DNA of 64,000 nucleotides from Paenibacillus sp. ACRRY (GCF_022346995.1 NZ_JAKRNM010000013.1:1-64000); one strand, 5' to 3'. Positions 53,614 through 62,148 are shown, counted from the stretch's first letter. Notes: generated from the sequence alone by a model not told the origin. Program-made: numbers and translations.

Positions 53614-53704
53614 CTTCTGTATGGGGATACACTCCTTAGACCGGGTTTTGACTGCCGGCCGATGCTAGTTATCACCACAAATTCTACTCACAGCAAGATG
53701 GTTG

Positions 53705-55120
53705 TCAACTCATTTTTTCATGGTTTAGGGGAAGGTACAGCCGGAAGGTACTTCCCTTGCCTTCAACACTTTCAAGCTGTATTGATCCGTCCAATAAGCG
53801 CGCCAAATCCCGACTGATGGACAGGCCAAGTCCTGTGCCGCCGAATTTGCGACTGATCGACCCATCCGCTTGCTGAAAAGCTTCGAAAATGGAGTGGTGC
53901 TTATCTGCAGGAATGCCAATTCCCGTGTCTTTGACCGAGAAGACCAGCCATTTCCCCGAACGTTCGGGCTCGTCCCACTGTTCGGTGCTCACCGTCAATT
54001 GTACGGCTCCTTTATGCGTAAACTTGATGGCATTGGACATTAGATTACGCAAAATTTGCTGCACGCGCTGTGGGTCAGACCACAATGTGTCTGGTGCGTC
54101 AGGCGATTTCTCCATCAGCAGCTGTATTCCCTTTTTCACAGCCACCAACCGGAAGTGACTCATTACGTCTTCAGCGAGCTGCGACACACTAATATCCTCA
54201 TATACGATATCAAGCCGCCCAGCCTCTACTTTTGATAAATCCAGAATATCGTTAATCAACGTAAGCAGTTCCTGGCCCGATTGGTCAATCATCGCTGCAA
54301 ACCGAGCGATATCCTCCTGGTCCATCGTATCGCTGTTTTCATTAATCATCTGTGCAAAGTTAATCACACTGTTGAGCGGTGTTCGCAGCTCATGCGACAT
54401 GTTGGCAAGAAATTCGGACTTATACTGCGAAGCCAGCATCAACTGCTTGGCTCGCTCTTCAAGCACAATTTTGGCCCTCTGCAGCTCTTCCTTCTGCACA
54501 GACAATAAGCGGTTGGTACTTTGGATAAGTAGAATCCGATTCTGTTCATTCTGAAAGTCCCGCAGGATAAAAGCAAAAATAAGACTAAGTAAAATACCGG
54601 TAGGAAGCGTGTAGGGCATAATATGAGAGAAGAAATACGTTGGAGGAAAGACGCCAAGCAGGGCAATATTGATGCTGTTGACGACATTGACGATCACAAT
54701 AACCAGCACGCCCTTGATAACGAGTCTGTAGTCACTGCGTCTCATCCATATATTTAACCCAGCACATACCACACCAAGGATGGCCATGTTACCCAGAGCT
54801 GCGAGTGTAGCTTCATTAATACCAAAGGTCAATCGGGTCAAGCCGATCCCAACACCAATAATAATTAAACTATAGGACTGCCTGAAGGTCAGAACAGCAA
54901 TAATTAATGGAACAAACCGGAGGTCAAAGATCACTTCATCAGTTAATTGAAAGCCAAATACCGTACTAATCCAACCCGCAAAGATAAGAACCAGCACAGA
55001 GCTCCATTGTTTAAACCTGGAGGATACACGTATCACAATGTATTTATAGAACACACTAGCCAGATAGGCTATGGTGATCAGCATCCCCATATTTAATACG
55101 AACATCTTAGAAAATTGCAT
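53705..55120 (-). CDS. Sensor histidine kinase with LytS-type 5TM sensor
   Basis: 471 aa. Six or so helices occupy residues 1-190, of the 5TMR-LYT type (RFVPLIIAVLTFRQSYSLII; GINEATLAALGNMAILGVVC). Then a coiled coil, HisKA with the phospho-His in FLANMSHELRTPLNSVINFA, and HATPase with N-box LRNLMSNAIKFTHKG, G1 DTGIGIPADK and G2 GGTGLGLSI. No response regulator follows. GGAGTGAGTG precedes the ATG. Followed on the same strand by the MFS gene 92 nt on. Confidence 0.9.
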   Translation of the reverse strand: MQFSKMFVLNMGMLITIAYLASVFYKYIVIRVSSRFKQWSSVLVLIFAGWISTVFGFQLTDEVIFDLRFVPLIIAVLTFRQSYSLIIIGVGIGLTRLTFGINEATLAALGNMAILGVVCAGLNIWMRRSDYRLVIKGVLVIVIVNVVNSINIALLGVFPPTYFFSHIMPYTLPTGILLSLIFAFILRDFQNEQNRILLIQSTNRLLSVQKEELQRAKIVLEERAKQLMLASQYKSEFLANMSHELRTPLNSVINFAQMINENSDTMDQEDIARFAAMIDQSGQELLTLINDILDLSKVEAGRLDIVYEDISVSQLAEDVMSHFRLVAVKKGIQLLMEKSPDAPDTLWSDPQRVQQILRNLMSNAIKFTHKGAVQLTVSTEQWDEPERSGKWLVFSVKDTGIGIPADKHHSIFEAFQQADGSISRKFGGTGLGLSISRDLARLLDGSIQLESVEGKGSTFRLYLPLNHEKMS

Positions 55121-55353
55121 TCACTCACTCCTGTTGTCCCGATTTCGTTCGTAGACACACCATTTGTCCGCATGTACTTCTATCATATCATGCCCGTAGA
55201 GCCTTCGACATTCCTGGCTCGTCAAAAAAATACACAAAAATACACAAATCCGGATTCAATTTGTGTTCAAAACATAGTAGAATATAGTGTTGTTTAATTT
55301 ATCGCTGTGATCCACTTCCTTGACGGACTTGGATTGAAAGGAGAAACGTTGTA

Positions 55354-56007
55354 GTGCAAACGTTAAAAAGTAAATCCTATTGGCTGTCATTAAGCTTGAT
55401 GCTTTCTCTGGCTGTCATGGGACTGTTATATGATGTTCTTAACAGCCCTGAGCGCGGATTCGCCGTGCTCAATTCACCGATCGATCGGCTCATTCCTTTC
55501 GTACCCGGAATGTCCCTTCCTTATCTGGGCTGGTACCCATTTGTGTTCGGTGTACTGGCATATCTCTGTGCCAAAGACAGGCTTACCTATTATCGCGTGC
55601 TCCTGTCCATGAACATCTGTGTATGGATCTGTTATCTGATTTATTTCAACTTTCAGACCAGTGTTGCTAGACCAGAAATTACAGGTACAGGCCTTGGCGC
55701 ATCCGTCCTGGGATGGCTCTATAGCCAGGATCGACCTTATAATTGCTTCCCAAGCATTCATGCACTTCATTCCTATCTCGTTATGCGAGCAGTCCTCTCG
55801 GTACAGAGCATTCGCCGTTATGTCAAACTGCTCGTAGCGGCTGGCGCAACACTAATTGTGCTGTCTACCCTGCTAATTAAGCAGCATGTGATCTATGATG
55901 CTCTGGGTGCCATCATCCTTGGTGAGTGCATCTTCACCATTATTACCGGACTTTCCTTACACCGGCGGCGCCGGAAAGGGTCGAAGTGGACAGAGGGGAT
56001 CAACTAA
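55354..56007 (+). CDS. PAP2-family membrane phosphatase-like protein
   Basis: 217 aa, GTG start with AAAGGAG 9 nt upstream. About six helices; PAP2 motifs are recognisable as RPEI, then FPSIHALHSY (PSxH), then KQHVIYDALGA (His and Asp). The Arg of the SRxxxxxH motif is replaced by Lys-Gln, so phosphatase activity is not certain. Divergent from the kinase; its last 8 bp overlap the convergent HD-GYP gene. Confidence 0.8.
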   Translation: MQTLKSKSYWLSLSLMLSLAVMGLLYDVLNSPERGFAVLNSPIDRLIPFVPGMSLPYLGWYPFVFGVLAYLCAKDRLTYYRVLLSMNICVWICYLIYFNFQTSVARPEITGTGLGASVLGWLYSQDRPYNCFPSIHALHSYLVMRAVLSVQSIRRYVKLLVAAGATLIVLSTLLIKQHVIYDALGAIILGECIFTIITGLSLHRRRRKGSKWTEGIN

Positions 56008-57523
56008 CCCCTCGCTCCGACGAACCATGGAGGTGCTCTTTCCTTCTCCACTCTTCTATAAACAAGCCTGCAAAATAAGGGTCCCACTGGGTCCCTTTTC
56101 CTTCTTCGAGGATAGATAGCGCTTTCTCATGACTCATGCCGTTTCGATACGGGCGATCCGAGGTCATAGCATCAAAGGCATCAGCAACTGCAATAATCCG
56201 CCCGAAGAGCGGAATTTCGAGGCCTGCTTTGCCATCCGGATACCCTTTTCCATCGTAACGTTCATGATGAGACCGCACACCAGGTAAAAAATCTGCCATT
56301 GCATCCATCGGTTCGATCTGTAATAAAATGCTCTCGCCCAGCACCGGGTGGGTCTGAATGATCGCGAATTCTTCTTCACTTAGTTTCCCGTCCTTGAGCA
56401 AAACCTCATCAGGCACTCCGATTTTACCAATATCATGAAGAAGTGCAGATTTGTACAGCAAATCCGCTTGCTCCTCACTCATACCACTCAGTTTGCCGAT
56501 CATGAGTGAATACTCGGCTACCCGCATGGAATGTCCGGCCGTATACTTATCCCTCGCATCCAGCGCAGCAGCCAGCGTGGAAAAATAACTCTGCAGCAGC
56601 TGTCGATTACGTTCCTGCCTCATCTCCAGCCGATTAATCATCATGTTAAACCCAGAAATAAGTGCCGAAAATTCATCTGCATACAGGTCAGGTGCTCTTC
56701 TGCCCAGGTCCCCTTCCTGAATCCGGTTCATCTCTTTTGTTAATTCTGCCACAGGATCACGCACGTCGCGGATCAGCAACCAACTGCCTACCAGAGCGAA
56801 ACCAGCCCCCAGCACGACAACGATGATTCCCCACAGGATATACTCTTTCGCAAACTCCTGATCCATATACTGAAGCCTGATAAAAGTAGCCAGGAAAAAC
56901 AAAAATAGCGGAAATAGTCCAATGAGAGCCGTACTCAGCTGAAATTTCCGCTGAATGGATACGAGTACTCGCCCTCCCAATGACGGCTCGGTGCCATATT
57001 GCTGTTTACCTCGGCGGCGAGCCTCCATCAAAAGCGGTCTAATCGCTCGAACGGTCAGGAAATATTCAATTAACGCATGCATGATCGCAATCAAAATGGC
57101 ACAAGCGGCTGCCACGGCAACATAGTTTGTTGGGAAGTCCAACCAACCCACTGAAAGCATCCATAGGGTTAACCCTGCAGCTGGCAATGAGAATCCCAGC
57201 AAATGCGGCCCCATGATACGGTAAATGGTTCGCCCTGGGAAATGGTGGATAACCTCATACATTCTGCTCAATTCAGCCCGCTCGTGATGCTCCCCAGCGA
57301 AAAACTGCCTGATCGGTCTAAGTTGAATCCGTAAGGCAATACCTTCAGCAACGAGCATAAACAAAAGTGAAATGAACACAATCAAAATCAAACGTACAAA
57401 TTCAATATTTGGTATTTGCAGGGTAGAGACCATCACCACAGTACCAACAACAAATACTGCTGCAAGTGAGCCTACCAGATAATTGCGCACCAGACGAAAG
57501 ATAAATGAACGGTATATCTCCAC
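56000..57523 (-). CDS. HD-GYP cyclic-di-GMP phosphodiesterase
   Basis: 507 aa, GTG start with GAGGGG upstream. Two N-terminal membrane regions (four or more helices up to about residue 260), HAMP (about 265-315), then HD-GYP: HDIGKIGVP holds the HD pair and HHERYDGKGYPDG the GYP motif; HSMRVAEYSL and RIIAVADAFDAMTSDRPYR complete the metal site. It should hydrolyse cyclic-di-GMP and influence motility and biofilm. Confidence 0.93.
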   Translation of the reverse strand: MEIYRSFIFRLVRNYLVGSLAAVFVVGTVVMVSTLQIPNIEFVRLILIVFISLLFMLVAEGIALRIQLRPIRQFFAGEHHERAELSRMYEVIHHFPGRTIYRIMGPHLLGFSLPAAGLTLWMLSVGWLDFPTNYVAVAAACAILIAIMHALIEYFLTVRAIRPLLMEARRRGKQQYGTEPSLGGRVLVSIQRKFQLSTALIGLFPLFLFFLATFIRLQYMDQEFAKEYILWGIIVVVLGAGFALVGSWLLIRDVRDPVAELTKEMNRIQEGDLGRRAPDLYADEFSALISGFNMMINRLEMRQERNRQLLQSYFSTLAAALDARDKYTAGHSMRVAEYSLMIGKLSGMSEEQADLLYKSALLHDIGKIGVPDEVLLKDGKLSEEEFAIIQTHPVLGESILLQIEPMDAMADFLPGVRSHHERYDGKGYPDGKAGLEIPLFGRIIAVADAFDAMTSDRPYRNGMSHEKALSILEEGKGTQWDPYFAGLFIEEWRRKEHLHGSSERGVS

Positions 57524-57702
57524 CCAAACCCCTCACTCTCTATGTGCAACCAGTTCTCCCGATTAATGTAAGGGGAGATTCAGGGTATTGCCTTTATTTT
57601 TTATCGGTCAAGCCGCGTCAAAAAATTAATGATCTTCACAATCATTCATCTCCGGCATATTACACTATGTGCATATCTCCATTTATAGTCATGCTCCAAG
57701 GC

Positions 57703-57731
57703 AAAAAAAGACTGTTTCCCGCAGGAAACAG
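57703..57731 (-). terminator. Terminator of the sigma/anti-sigma operon
   Basis: CTGTTTCC-CGCA-GGAAACAG hairpin followed by seven T on the minus strand. It lies 24 nt after the anti-sigma stop at 57755. Confidence 0.88.
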
Positions 57732-57754
57732 CCTCATATCATCGCTTGTTGTAC

Positions 57755-58738
57755 CTAACCTTCAATCTTGGCAGCCAGAATCATTGTCCCCCGAGGCTGG
57801 TCACCCATCGCATCCGGTTCCAGAGTAATGGCGACTGTGTCATAGTCATTGACTGAATCCAAAGTATAGTACACAGCACCCGTGCCATCATGGCTAAGGA
57901 ACGTCCCGGCATTCTGAGGCGTCTCTCCCTTGATCAGCCATACCTGGAACGCTTCGTTCCCTTCCAGATCAGGCAGGTTCTCTGCCTGCACAACCAGATG
58001 TGTACCCTTATCGTCAATGACGATGGTCGCCAGTCCATTCGCCACGATGTCCTGTGCTGCAGGACTAAGCTTGACGGCTTCGCCCATACGTACGGAGCGC
58101 GAAGGCTCCAGCACGGCGGCAAGCTGCTGCTGCAGCTCTTCATTCTGCGCCTGTGCCAGTGCGAGCTGCTCCTGTGCAGCTGATGAGCCGGCCGCTTGCT
58201 GCGTGAGCGTATTGACCCGGCTCTGCAGCTGCGCAGCATAGATGCCGAGCACCAGCGCCGCCGCAGCAAGGCCGGCGCTGGCCACACGCCAGGCTCGGCT
58301 GCTGCGTGCACGCGCGCGCCCTTGTGGCTGCCACGGCTGTGCCTGTGCAGCCTCTTCCGCCCGGGCTGCAGGGACCGCCGTGTTCGGCGGCATGCCTGGC
58401 CCGGGCTGCGCCGCATCTGCGTGCTGCGGCGCTGGGGTTGCCTGAAGCACCGCGGGTGCTTCAGGCTCGGCAGGAGCAGCCGCCGGCTTCGCCTCGGCGC
58501 TCTCCTGCGCACTGCCGAGCACGCTGCTCAGCACACGTGCCCGCATACCCGGCGGCGGGGCAACTGGTTCCGCCGCGTGTGGCAGGAAGCCGGTAACTTC
58601 CTGCAGTTCCTTCACTTCCTGGCGGCATGCTTCGCACGTAGCCATGTGTGCCTCAAATGCTTCCACTTCCTCGGCTTCCAGTCCGCCCAGCACATACATC
58701 GGTGCCAGATCAGACCACTCTTCATGTCGTTCTATCAT
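57755..58738 (-). CDS. ECF anti-sigma factor (RskA/RsiK-like)
   Basis: 327 aa. The N-terminal zinc-binding anti-sigma domain has HMATCEACRQEV (HxxxCxxC). A long Ala/Pro-rich linker, one helix (about 152-170, AGLAAAALVLGIYAAQLQS), a coiled coil, and an extracytoplasmic RskA-type domain (GNEAFQVWLIKGETPQNAGT and TVAITLEPDAMGDQP) follow. It should hold the sigma factor at the membrane until regulated proteolysis frees it. Overlaps the sigma gene by 4 bp (ATGA). The linker DNA is unusually GC-rich. Confidence 0.9.
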   Translation of the reverse strand: MIERHEEWSDLAPMYVLGGLEAEEVEAFEAHMATCEACRQEVKELQEVTGFLPHAAEPVAPPPGMRARVLSSVLGSAQESAEAKPAAAPAEPEAPAVLQATPAPQHADAAQPGPGMPPNTAVPAARAEEAAQAQPWQPQGRARARSSRAWRVASAGLAAAALVLGIYAAQLQSRVNTLTQQAAGSSAAQEQLALAQAQNEELQQQLAAVLEPSRSVRMGEAVKLSPAAQDIVANGLATIVIDDKGTHLVVQAENLPDLEGNEAFQVWLIKGETPQNAGTFLSHDGTGAVYYTLDSVNDYDTVAITLEPDAMGDQPRGTMILAAKIEG

Positions 58739-59331
58739 GGATGTATGCCCTCCCTTCCCGCGTCTGGCTGCAATTCAGCATCGGCAAGCAGCTTCTGAAG
58801 CTGCTTCATTGCTAGCCTGACCCGGCTCTTGACCGTACCCAGCGGTATCCCGTATCGGCTGGATACTTCCTGCTGCGTTAATCCCCCGTAATATATGGAT
58901 TCAATAACCTGCTGCTGATCGCTGTTCAATTGGGATAAGGCTTCCCTGATTTGGCTCCCTTCCCACTTACGCTCCACTTCTTGTTCCGTATTGGTTTGTT
59001 CGTCGGCATACGCTGCCAGAGATTCGTTCTCTACTGCCATTGTCGCGGCACCTTTTGATTTGCGCCTCAGCATGTCCACTGCAATGTTTCGCGTTATGGC
59101 AAACATCCATGTGGTTAGCTTCCCCTGGGAGGCCTCGTATCGTTCTGCGTTATTCCAGACTCGCAGGAACAGCTCCTGCACCGTTTCTTCCGCTGTCATT
59201 GGATCACCTACGATCCGGTAGGCAAATGAATACACTGCCCGCTCATAGCGGTCATATAAAAGCTCCAGTGCAGATGCATCCCTCTCTGCAATCTGTCGCA
59301 TTAACCTGCTGTCCTCCATTGATTCAGTCAT
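58735..59331 (-). CDS. ECF RNA polymerase sigma factor
   Basis: 198 aa. Region 2 (LLYDRYERAVYSFAYRIVGD, then TWMFAITRNIAVDMLRR) and region 4 (LNSDQQQVIESIYYGGLTQQ, then YGIPLGTVKSRVRLAMKQL) are complete; SigK-like by its partner. AAGGGG lies 7 nt before the ATG. It is cotranscribed with its anti-sigma factor. An autoregulated ECF promoter is expected; a weak candidate (GGTAAT-18-CGTA, minus strand near 59355-59383) is not convincing. Confidence 0.92.
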   Translation of the reverse strand: MTESMEDSRLMRQIAERDASALELLYDRYERAVYSFAYRIVGDPMTAEETVQELFLRVWNNAERYEASQGKLTTWMFAITRNIAVDMLRRKSKGAATMAVENESLAAYADEQTNTEQEVERKWEGSQIREALSQLNSDQQQVIESIYYGGLTQQEVSSRYGIPLGTVKSRVRLAMKQLQKLLADAELQPDAGREGIHP

Positions 59332-59463
59332 GCGAGGGCCCCTTTCTTGATCTCCCTCATAATTAACCTACGAAAAATCATTTGAAGAGGATTACCTAAA
59401 TGAATAAAGAATATGAAAAACTTTCGCAAATTTTCCCGCAAAATGCTGTAGCCTTCCTTTATC

Positions 59464-59492
59464 TTGCAAAAAATTACAGACTGTGGTATACT
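59464..59492 (+). promoter_or_regulatory. Strong SigA-type promoter with no clear gene behind it
   Basis: -35 TTGCAA (59464-59469), exactly 17 nt, then -10 TATACT (59487-59492), each one base off consensus. The predicted start is near 59499. It points away from the sigma gene and into a stretch ending in a strong terminator. Confidence 0.7.
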
Positions 59493-59498
59493 CGTAAA

Positions 59499-59790
59499 GT
59501 TGGAATTAAACCTCAACTGATTTTCTATCTTCTTTTAACCCCGGAATATTTTCTTCATGCTGCGACCGCAGCGAATATGTACAACCAACCTATGGAGATT
59601 GAAGAACCTGAATCACATTAACCCGGTATAACAGAGTTTCACAAGATTTTCCCATTCACACTGGCGCGGTCATCGGAGCCGCAAGGACAAAAGAGAGGTA
59701 GGGCTTTTGTTGTTTTGGAAGTCACTTATTCTTGAGAAGATTGAAAACATACACAACCAAGCACCCGGAATTGGGTTCCGGGTGCTTTTC
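59499..59790 (+). ncRNA. Probable small RNA of about 290 nt, unidentified
   Basis: Framed by the promoter at 59464 and the terminator at 59759. It contains local hairpins (GCTGCG-AC-CGCAGC near 59558; GCGG...CCGC near 59669) and an AGAGAGGTAGGG stretch near 59691. The only plausible peptide is MYNQPMEIEEPESH (ATG near 59577), which lacks a good ribosome site; a longer 73-codon frame begins upstream of the promoter. No known riboswitch class or 6S, tmRNA or SRP signature was recognised. Confidence 0.5.
59759..59790 (+). terminator. Terminator of the putative small RNA
   Basis: GCACCCGGAA-TTGGG-TTCCGGGTGC, a perfect 10-bp stem, then TTTTCC. No plus-strand gene is near it other than the putative RNA. 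Confidence 0.85.
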
Positions 59791-59847
59791 CATGTCTGAT
59801 TACATATTTTTTTATTTAATATCCGAGCTTTGTCAAAAACCCCTCAC

Positions 59848-60165
59848 TTAGATGAACATGGTTTTGGAGATAATGACGAGCAGGATGAAAAGCACCAGAA
59901 TGGTACCCATCGATCCCCAGCTTCCGCCACCATGACCATAAGAAGTTCCACAGCCTTGGCTGTAACCATAGCCGTGCACGGTTGGAGCCTGGTTCGCGTG
60001 GTGTCCGTACCCGTATCCATATCCGTATCCAAGCGGCATTGTTCCGCAGCCGTAACCGTACATTTCGTGACCTGTGTATTGGTAACCATGCATTTGTTCA
60101 TGACCTCCCATATGTCCGTATACGTGTCCCTGTCCGTTCGGTGAATTCGGTTTAACTTCGCTCAT
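59848..60165 (-). CDS. YjcZ-type sporulation protein with long Gly/Tyr/His-rich N-terminus
   Basis: 105 aa. Residues 1-80 are repetitive and rich in Gly, Tyr and His (GYGYGYGYGHH, HGYGYSQGCG), like spore coat proteins. The C-terminal SWGSMGTILVLFILLVIISK matches the single-helix YjcZ signature and the two neighbouring miniproteins. GGAGG precedes the ATG. Likely a sporulation-stage membrane or coat protein. Confidence 0.8.
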   Translation of the reverse strand: MSEVKPNSPNGQGHVYGHMGGHEQMHGYQYTGHEMYGYGCGTMPLGYGYGYGYGHHANQAPTVHGYGYSQGCGTSYGHGGGSWGSMGTILVLFILLVIISKTMFI

Positions 60166-60352
60166 TGTTCATTCCTCCTTAGCATTTGCCTACACCCCTA
60201 AGCTATGTACTTTGCCTACGGCTGGACCGGGCTATGGCCCTCATTTGGATAAAATGGGCACTTTTCGCCTTGGACTGGCGTGGATTTTTGTTTTTAATCA
60301 GATTTCTGTATGCTTTTCTATTCCAGCCACCCGTCCAGCTTGTCCGTAGCCT

Positions 60353-60383
60353 AAAAAAACCCTGCCGGGTAACCGGCAGAGTT
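60353..60383 (-). terminator. Terminator after the YjcZ-type pair
   Basis: AACC-CTGCCGG hairpin (60358-60383) with a 4-nt loop, then seven T on the minus strand; 8 nt past the stop at 60391. Confidence 0.88.
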
Positions 60384-60390
60384 CGCTATA

Positions 60391-60495
60391 TTACACCCAG
60401 AAAGATTTAGTGATGATGACGAGGAGAATGAACAGAACCAAGATGGCTCCAGTCGATGTCCAGCCGCCGTATCCTACGCCTCCGACTTCGCTCAT
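60391..60495 (-). CDS. YjcZ-family sporulation miniprotein (34 aa)
   Basis: MSEVGGVGYGGWTSTGAILV followed by LFILLVIITKSFWV. A short Gly-rich head and one membrane helix, the YjcZ pattern. AAAGGGGGG lies 7 nt before the ATG. Nearly identical in its last 22 residues to the gene at 60546, so a recent tandem duplicate. Too short for many gene finders. Confidence 0.85.
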   Translation of the reverse strand: MSEVGGVGYGGWTSTGAILVLFILLVIITKSFWV

Positions 60496-60545
60496 AGAGA
60501 ACCCCCCTTTACCAGAGAATTCGTGTGTGGGGCTAATAAATGCTA

Positions 60546-60644
60546 TTATACCCAGAAAGATTTAGTGATGATGACCAACAGGATGAAGAGAACCAAAATG
60601 GCACCAGTCGATGTCCATGCTCCGCCGTATCCAACTCCACTCAT
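60546..60644 (-). CDS. YjcZ-family sporulation miniprotein (32 aa)
   Basis: MSGVGYGGAWTSTGAILVLF followed by ILLVIITKSFWV. GGAGG lies 8 nt before the ATG. It is upstream of the 34-aa paralogue by 50 bp on the same strand and probably cotranscribed. A CATATAGT sequence (complement near 60681) resembles a SigE -10, but the -35 is unclear. Confidence 0.85.
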   Translation of the reverse strand: MSGVGYGGAWTSTGAILVLFILLVIITKSFWV

Positions 60645-60854
60645 GTAAAACCCTCCTTTGATTTGAGGTACAGTTCACTATATGCAGAAGTCCTTTCCCA
60701 GACCGGGCTCAAGACAAAAATGGGCTGGTGTCCCAGAAGGATGATTTAGAGGATAAATGCAAAGCTTGGCACTCTCTATGATGTTCTTATTTTATAATCT
60801 AAAGCAACCCCATATCATTGTCCTGTACTTGATATAAGGATACTTTGCACAAAT

Positions 60855-60885
60855 AAGAACTCAACCTTTAAGGTTGAGTTCTTTT
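60855..60885. terminator. Isolated perfect hairpin in the 60645-61152 gap
   Basis: AAGAACTCAACCT-TTA-AGGTTGAGTTCTT, a perfect 13-bp stem with TTTT on the plus side. It looks like a terminator, but no plus-strand gene lies before it within 700 bp. The rest of the gap is AT-rich DNA with the promoter of the stalk protein; no reading frame with a ribosome site was seen. Confidence 0.6.
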
Positions 60886-61152
60886 CGTTTCCCTACCTCA
60901 TTTAGTTATCACAAACACGAAATCACATAGTGCCCTCGTCATAATCCAAATTTATTAACACAAATCGTAAGAACCAATTTTACATTCCGATTATATATTT
61001 ATGTTTATTTTTAAGTACAACTCCCCGCCATAAATCGCACTCATAATGATTCGTAAGAAGTAAAAAAATAATATATTTCACCCGTGTCAATCATCCCTGA
61101 TTAGGGTATTATTCTCAGGTATAACACATTTACATAGGAGTTGATGATAAAG

Positions 61153-61680
61153 ATGAAAATGAAAAAAGTTATTCTTGCTTTATCTATAGGAATGTTGGTT
61201 GGTTCTTCTTCCATGGCTGTGGCTGCAACTTCCCAAAAGGTGCAAGCAACGTTGGCAAACTTTAAAGTTATCGTTAATGGCCAGTCCAAATCTGTAACAT
61301 CCGATCAATTACTTTATAAAGGCAATACATACCTACAACTTCGTGAAGCTGCCAAAATTCTTGGTTATGAAGTCAATTACGCAAGTGCGACCCGCTCTAT
61401 TGAGTTTTCTGCAAAGAGCCAAACTCAAGCAGACTGGATTACTCTAATTGATCTATCTGCCTCTAATGGTTATGACGTTGCCCTCAAGGGAGACTCAGCG
61501 GATGTTTACAACGTATCAAAAGATCTTAAAACCATTCTGAGTGTCAATGCGAATGGTCTTAAGGAAAACGAGGAAAAAGTGGTAGCAGATCCATCAGGTA
61601 AAACAATTCGTTACAAAAAATTGCAGGGTTCTCTGGTTTTGAATCGCGGAGATTTGAAAAAAGCTGGTTTGATCAAGTAA
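61153..61680 (+). CDS. Small secreted stalk-domain protein
   Basis: 175 aa from the ATG at 61153 (MKMKKVILALSIGMLVGSSS). Signal peptide ends near AVAA. Residues about 35-95 carry the copper-amine-oxidase-N pattern (FKVIVNGQSKSVTSDQLLYK, YLQLREAAKILGYEVNY). The rest is unassigned. AGGAG lies 12 nt before this ATG; an ATG at 61144 and a TTG at 61141 are in frame but too near it. A short version of the proteins at 590 and 27645. Confidence 0.75.
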   Translation: MKMKKVILALSIGMLVGSSSMAVAATSQKVQATLANFKVIVNGQSKSVTSDQLLYKGNTYLQLREAAKILGYEVNYASATRSIEFSAKSQTQADWITLIDLSASNGYDVALKGDSADVYNVSKDLKTILSVNANGLKENEEKVVADPSGKTIRYKKLQGSLVLNRGDLKKAGLIK

Positions 61681-61691
61681 TCGGCTATAAT

Positions 61692-61731
61692 AAAGAGCCT
61701 CGCCGGATATGTCTCCAGCGAGGCTCTTTCC
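61692..61731 (+). terminator. Terminator of the small stalk protein
   Basis: AAAGAGCCTCGC (61692-61703) and GCGAGGCTCTTT (61718-61729), perfect 12-bp arms, 12 nt past the stop. A-rich on the other side too, so possibly also a minus-strand terminator. Confidence 0.88.
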
Positions 61732-61818
61732 TGTGCTATTCTTCTGTCAGACATACCTGATTTCCGCAGAGGAGGGATATTCCCCGTCCGAAAAAATAGG
61801 GGATTCCGATCCTGCCCC

Positions 61819-62145
61819 CTAATTCGGGCGTACCTCACGGGATGCCAGCTTCTCCTGAACGGATTGCAGCTTCTGTATGCTGGAGGCATCCGGTTTATCC
61901 CGCCGATCGTCAATCTTGACGGATGTAGAGACCCGCTGGGCTCCTGATAGAAACGGAGCTTCATGCAGAGCTGCTACGGCTGTGAAGACCTCATTCAGCG
62001 GTCCTTCGATAATGGTGCTCATTGAAGTCAGCTGATATGTAATGCCACGCTGGTTTTCCAATACGGCCTGCATATCGGCCACATAACTGCTTAGACTGGT
62101 CGTTCCTGTTCCAATTGGAATTACGGTCACTTCTGCTATTGCCAT
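61819..62145 (-). CDS. MTH1187-family thiamine-binding protein (YqgV-like)
   Basis: 108 aa from the ATG at 62145 (MAIAEVTVIPIGTGTTSLSS). The DUF77 pattern is clear: AEVTVIPIGTG, YQLTSMSTIIEGPL and AQRVSTSVKIDDRRDK. Family members are small ferredoxin-fold proteins that bind thiamine-like molecules. GGGAGG lies upstream; the codon just before the ATG is GTG. Single gene, convergent with the stalk protein. Confidence 0.88.
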   Translation of the reverse strand: MAIAEVTVIPIGTGTTSLSSYVADMQAVLENQRGITYQLTSMSTIIEGPLNEVFTAVAALHEAPFLSGAQRVSTSVKIDDRRDKPDASSIQKLQSVQEKLASREVRPN

Positions 62146-62148
62146 CAC

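Noticed and set aside
58196..58798. 200-codon plus-strand frame
   Set aside because: Antisense to the GC-rich linker of the anti-sigma factor; Arg/Cys/Ala-rich and without a ribosome site.
59400..59621. 73-codon plus-strand frame
   Set aside because: It starts before the strong promoter at 59464-59492, so that transcript could not contain its start; no ribosome site.
59680..59710. SAM-I riboswitch start (AGAGAGG)
   Set aside because: Only the AGAGAGGT stretch matches; the GGAGGGACTGGCCC and GGCAACC blocks of the S-box are missing.
60186..60410. 74-codon plus-strand frame between YjcZ-type genes
   Set aside because: Overlaps the end of the 34-aa miniprotein gene and its terminator, has no ribosome site, and its composition is not protein-like.
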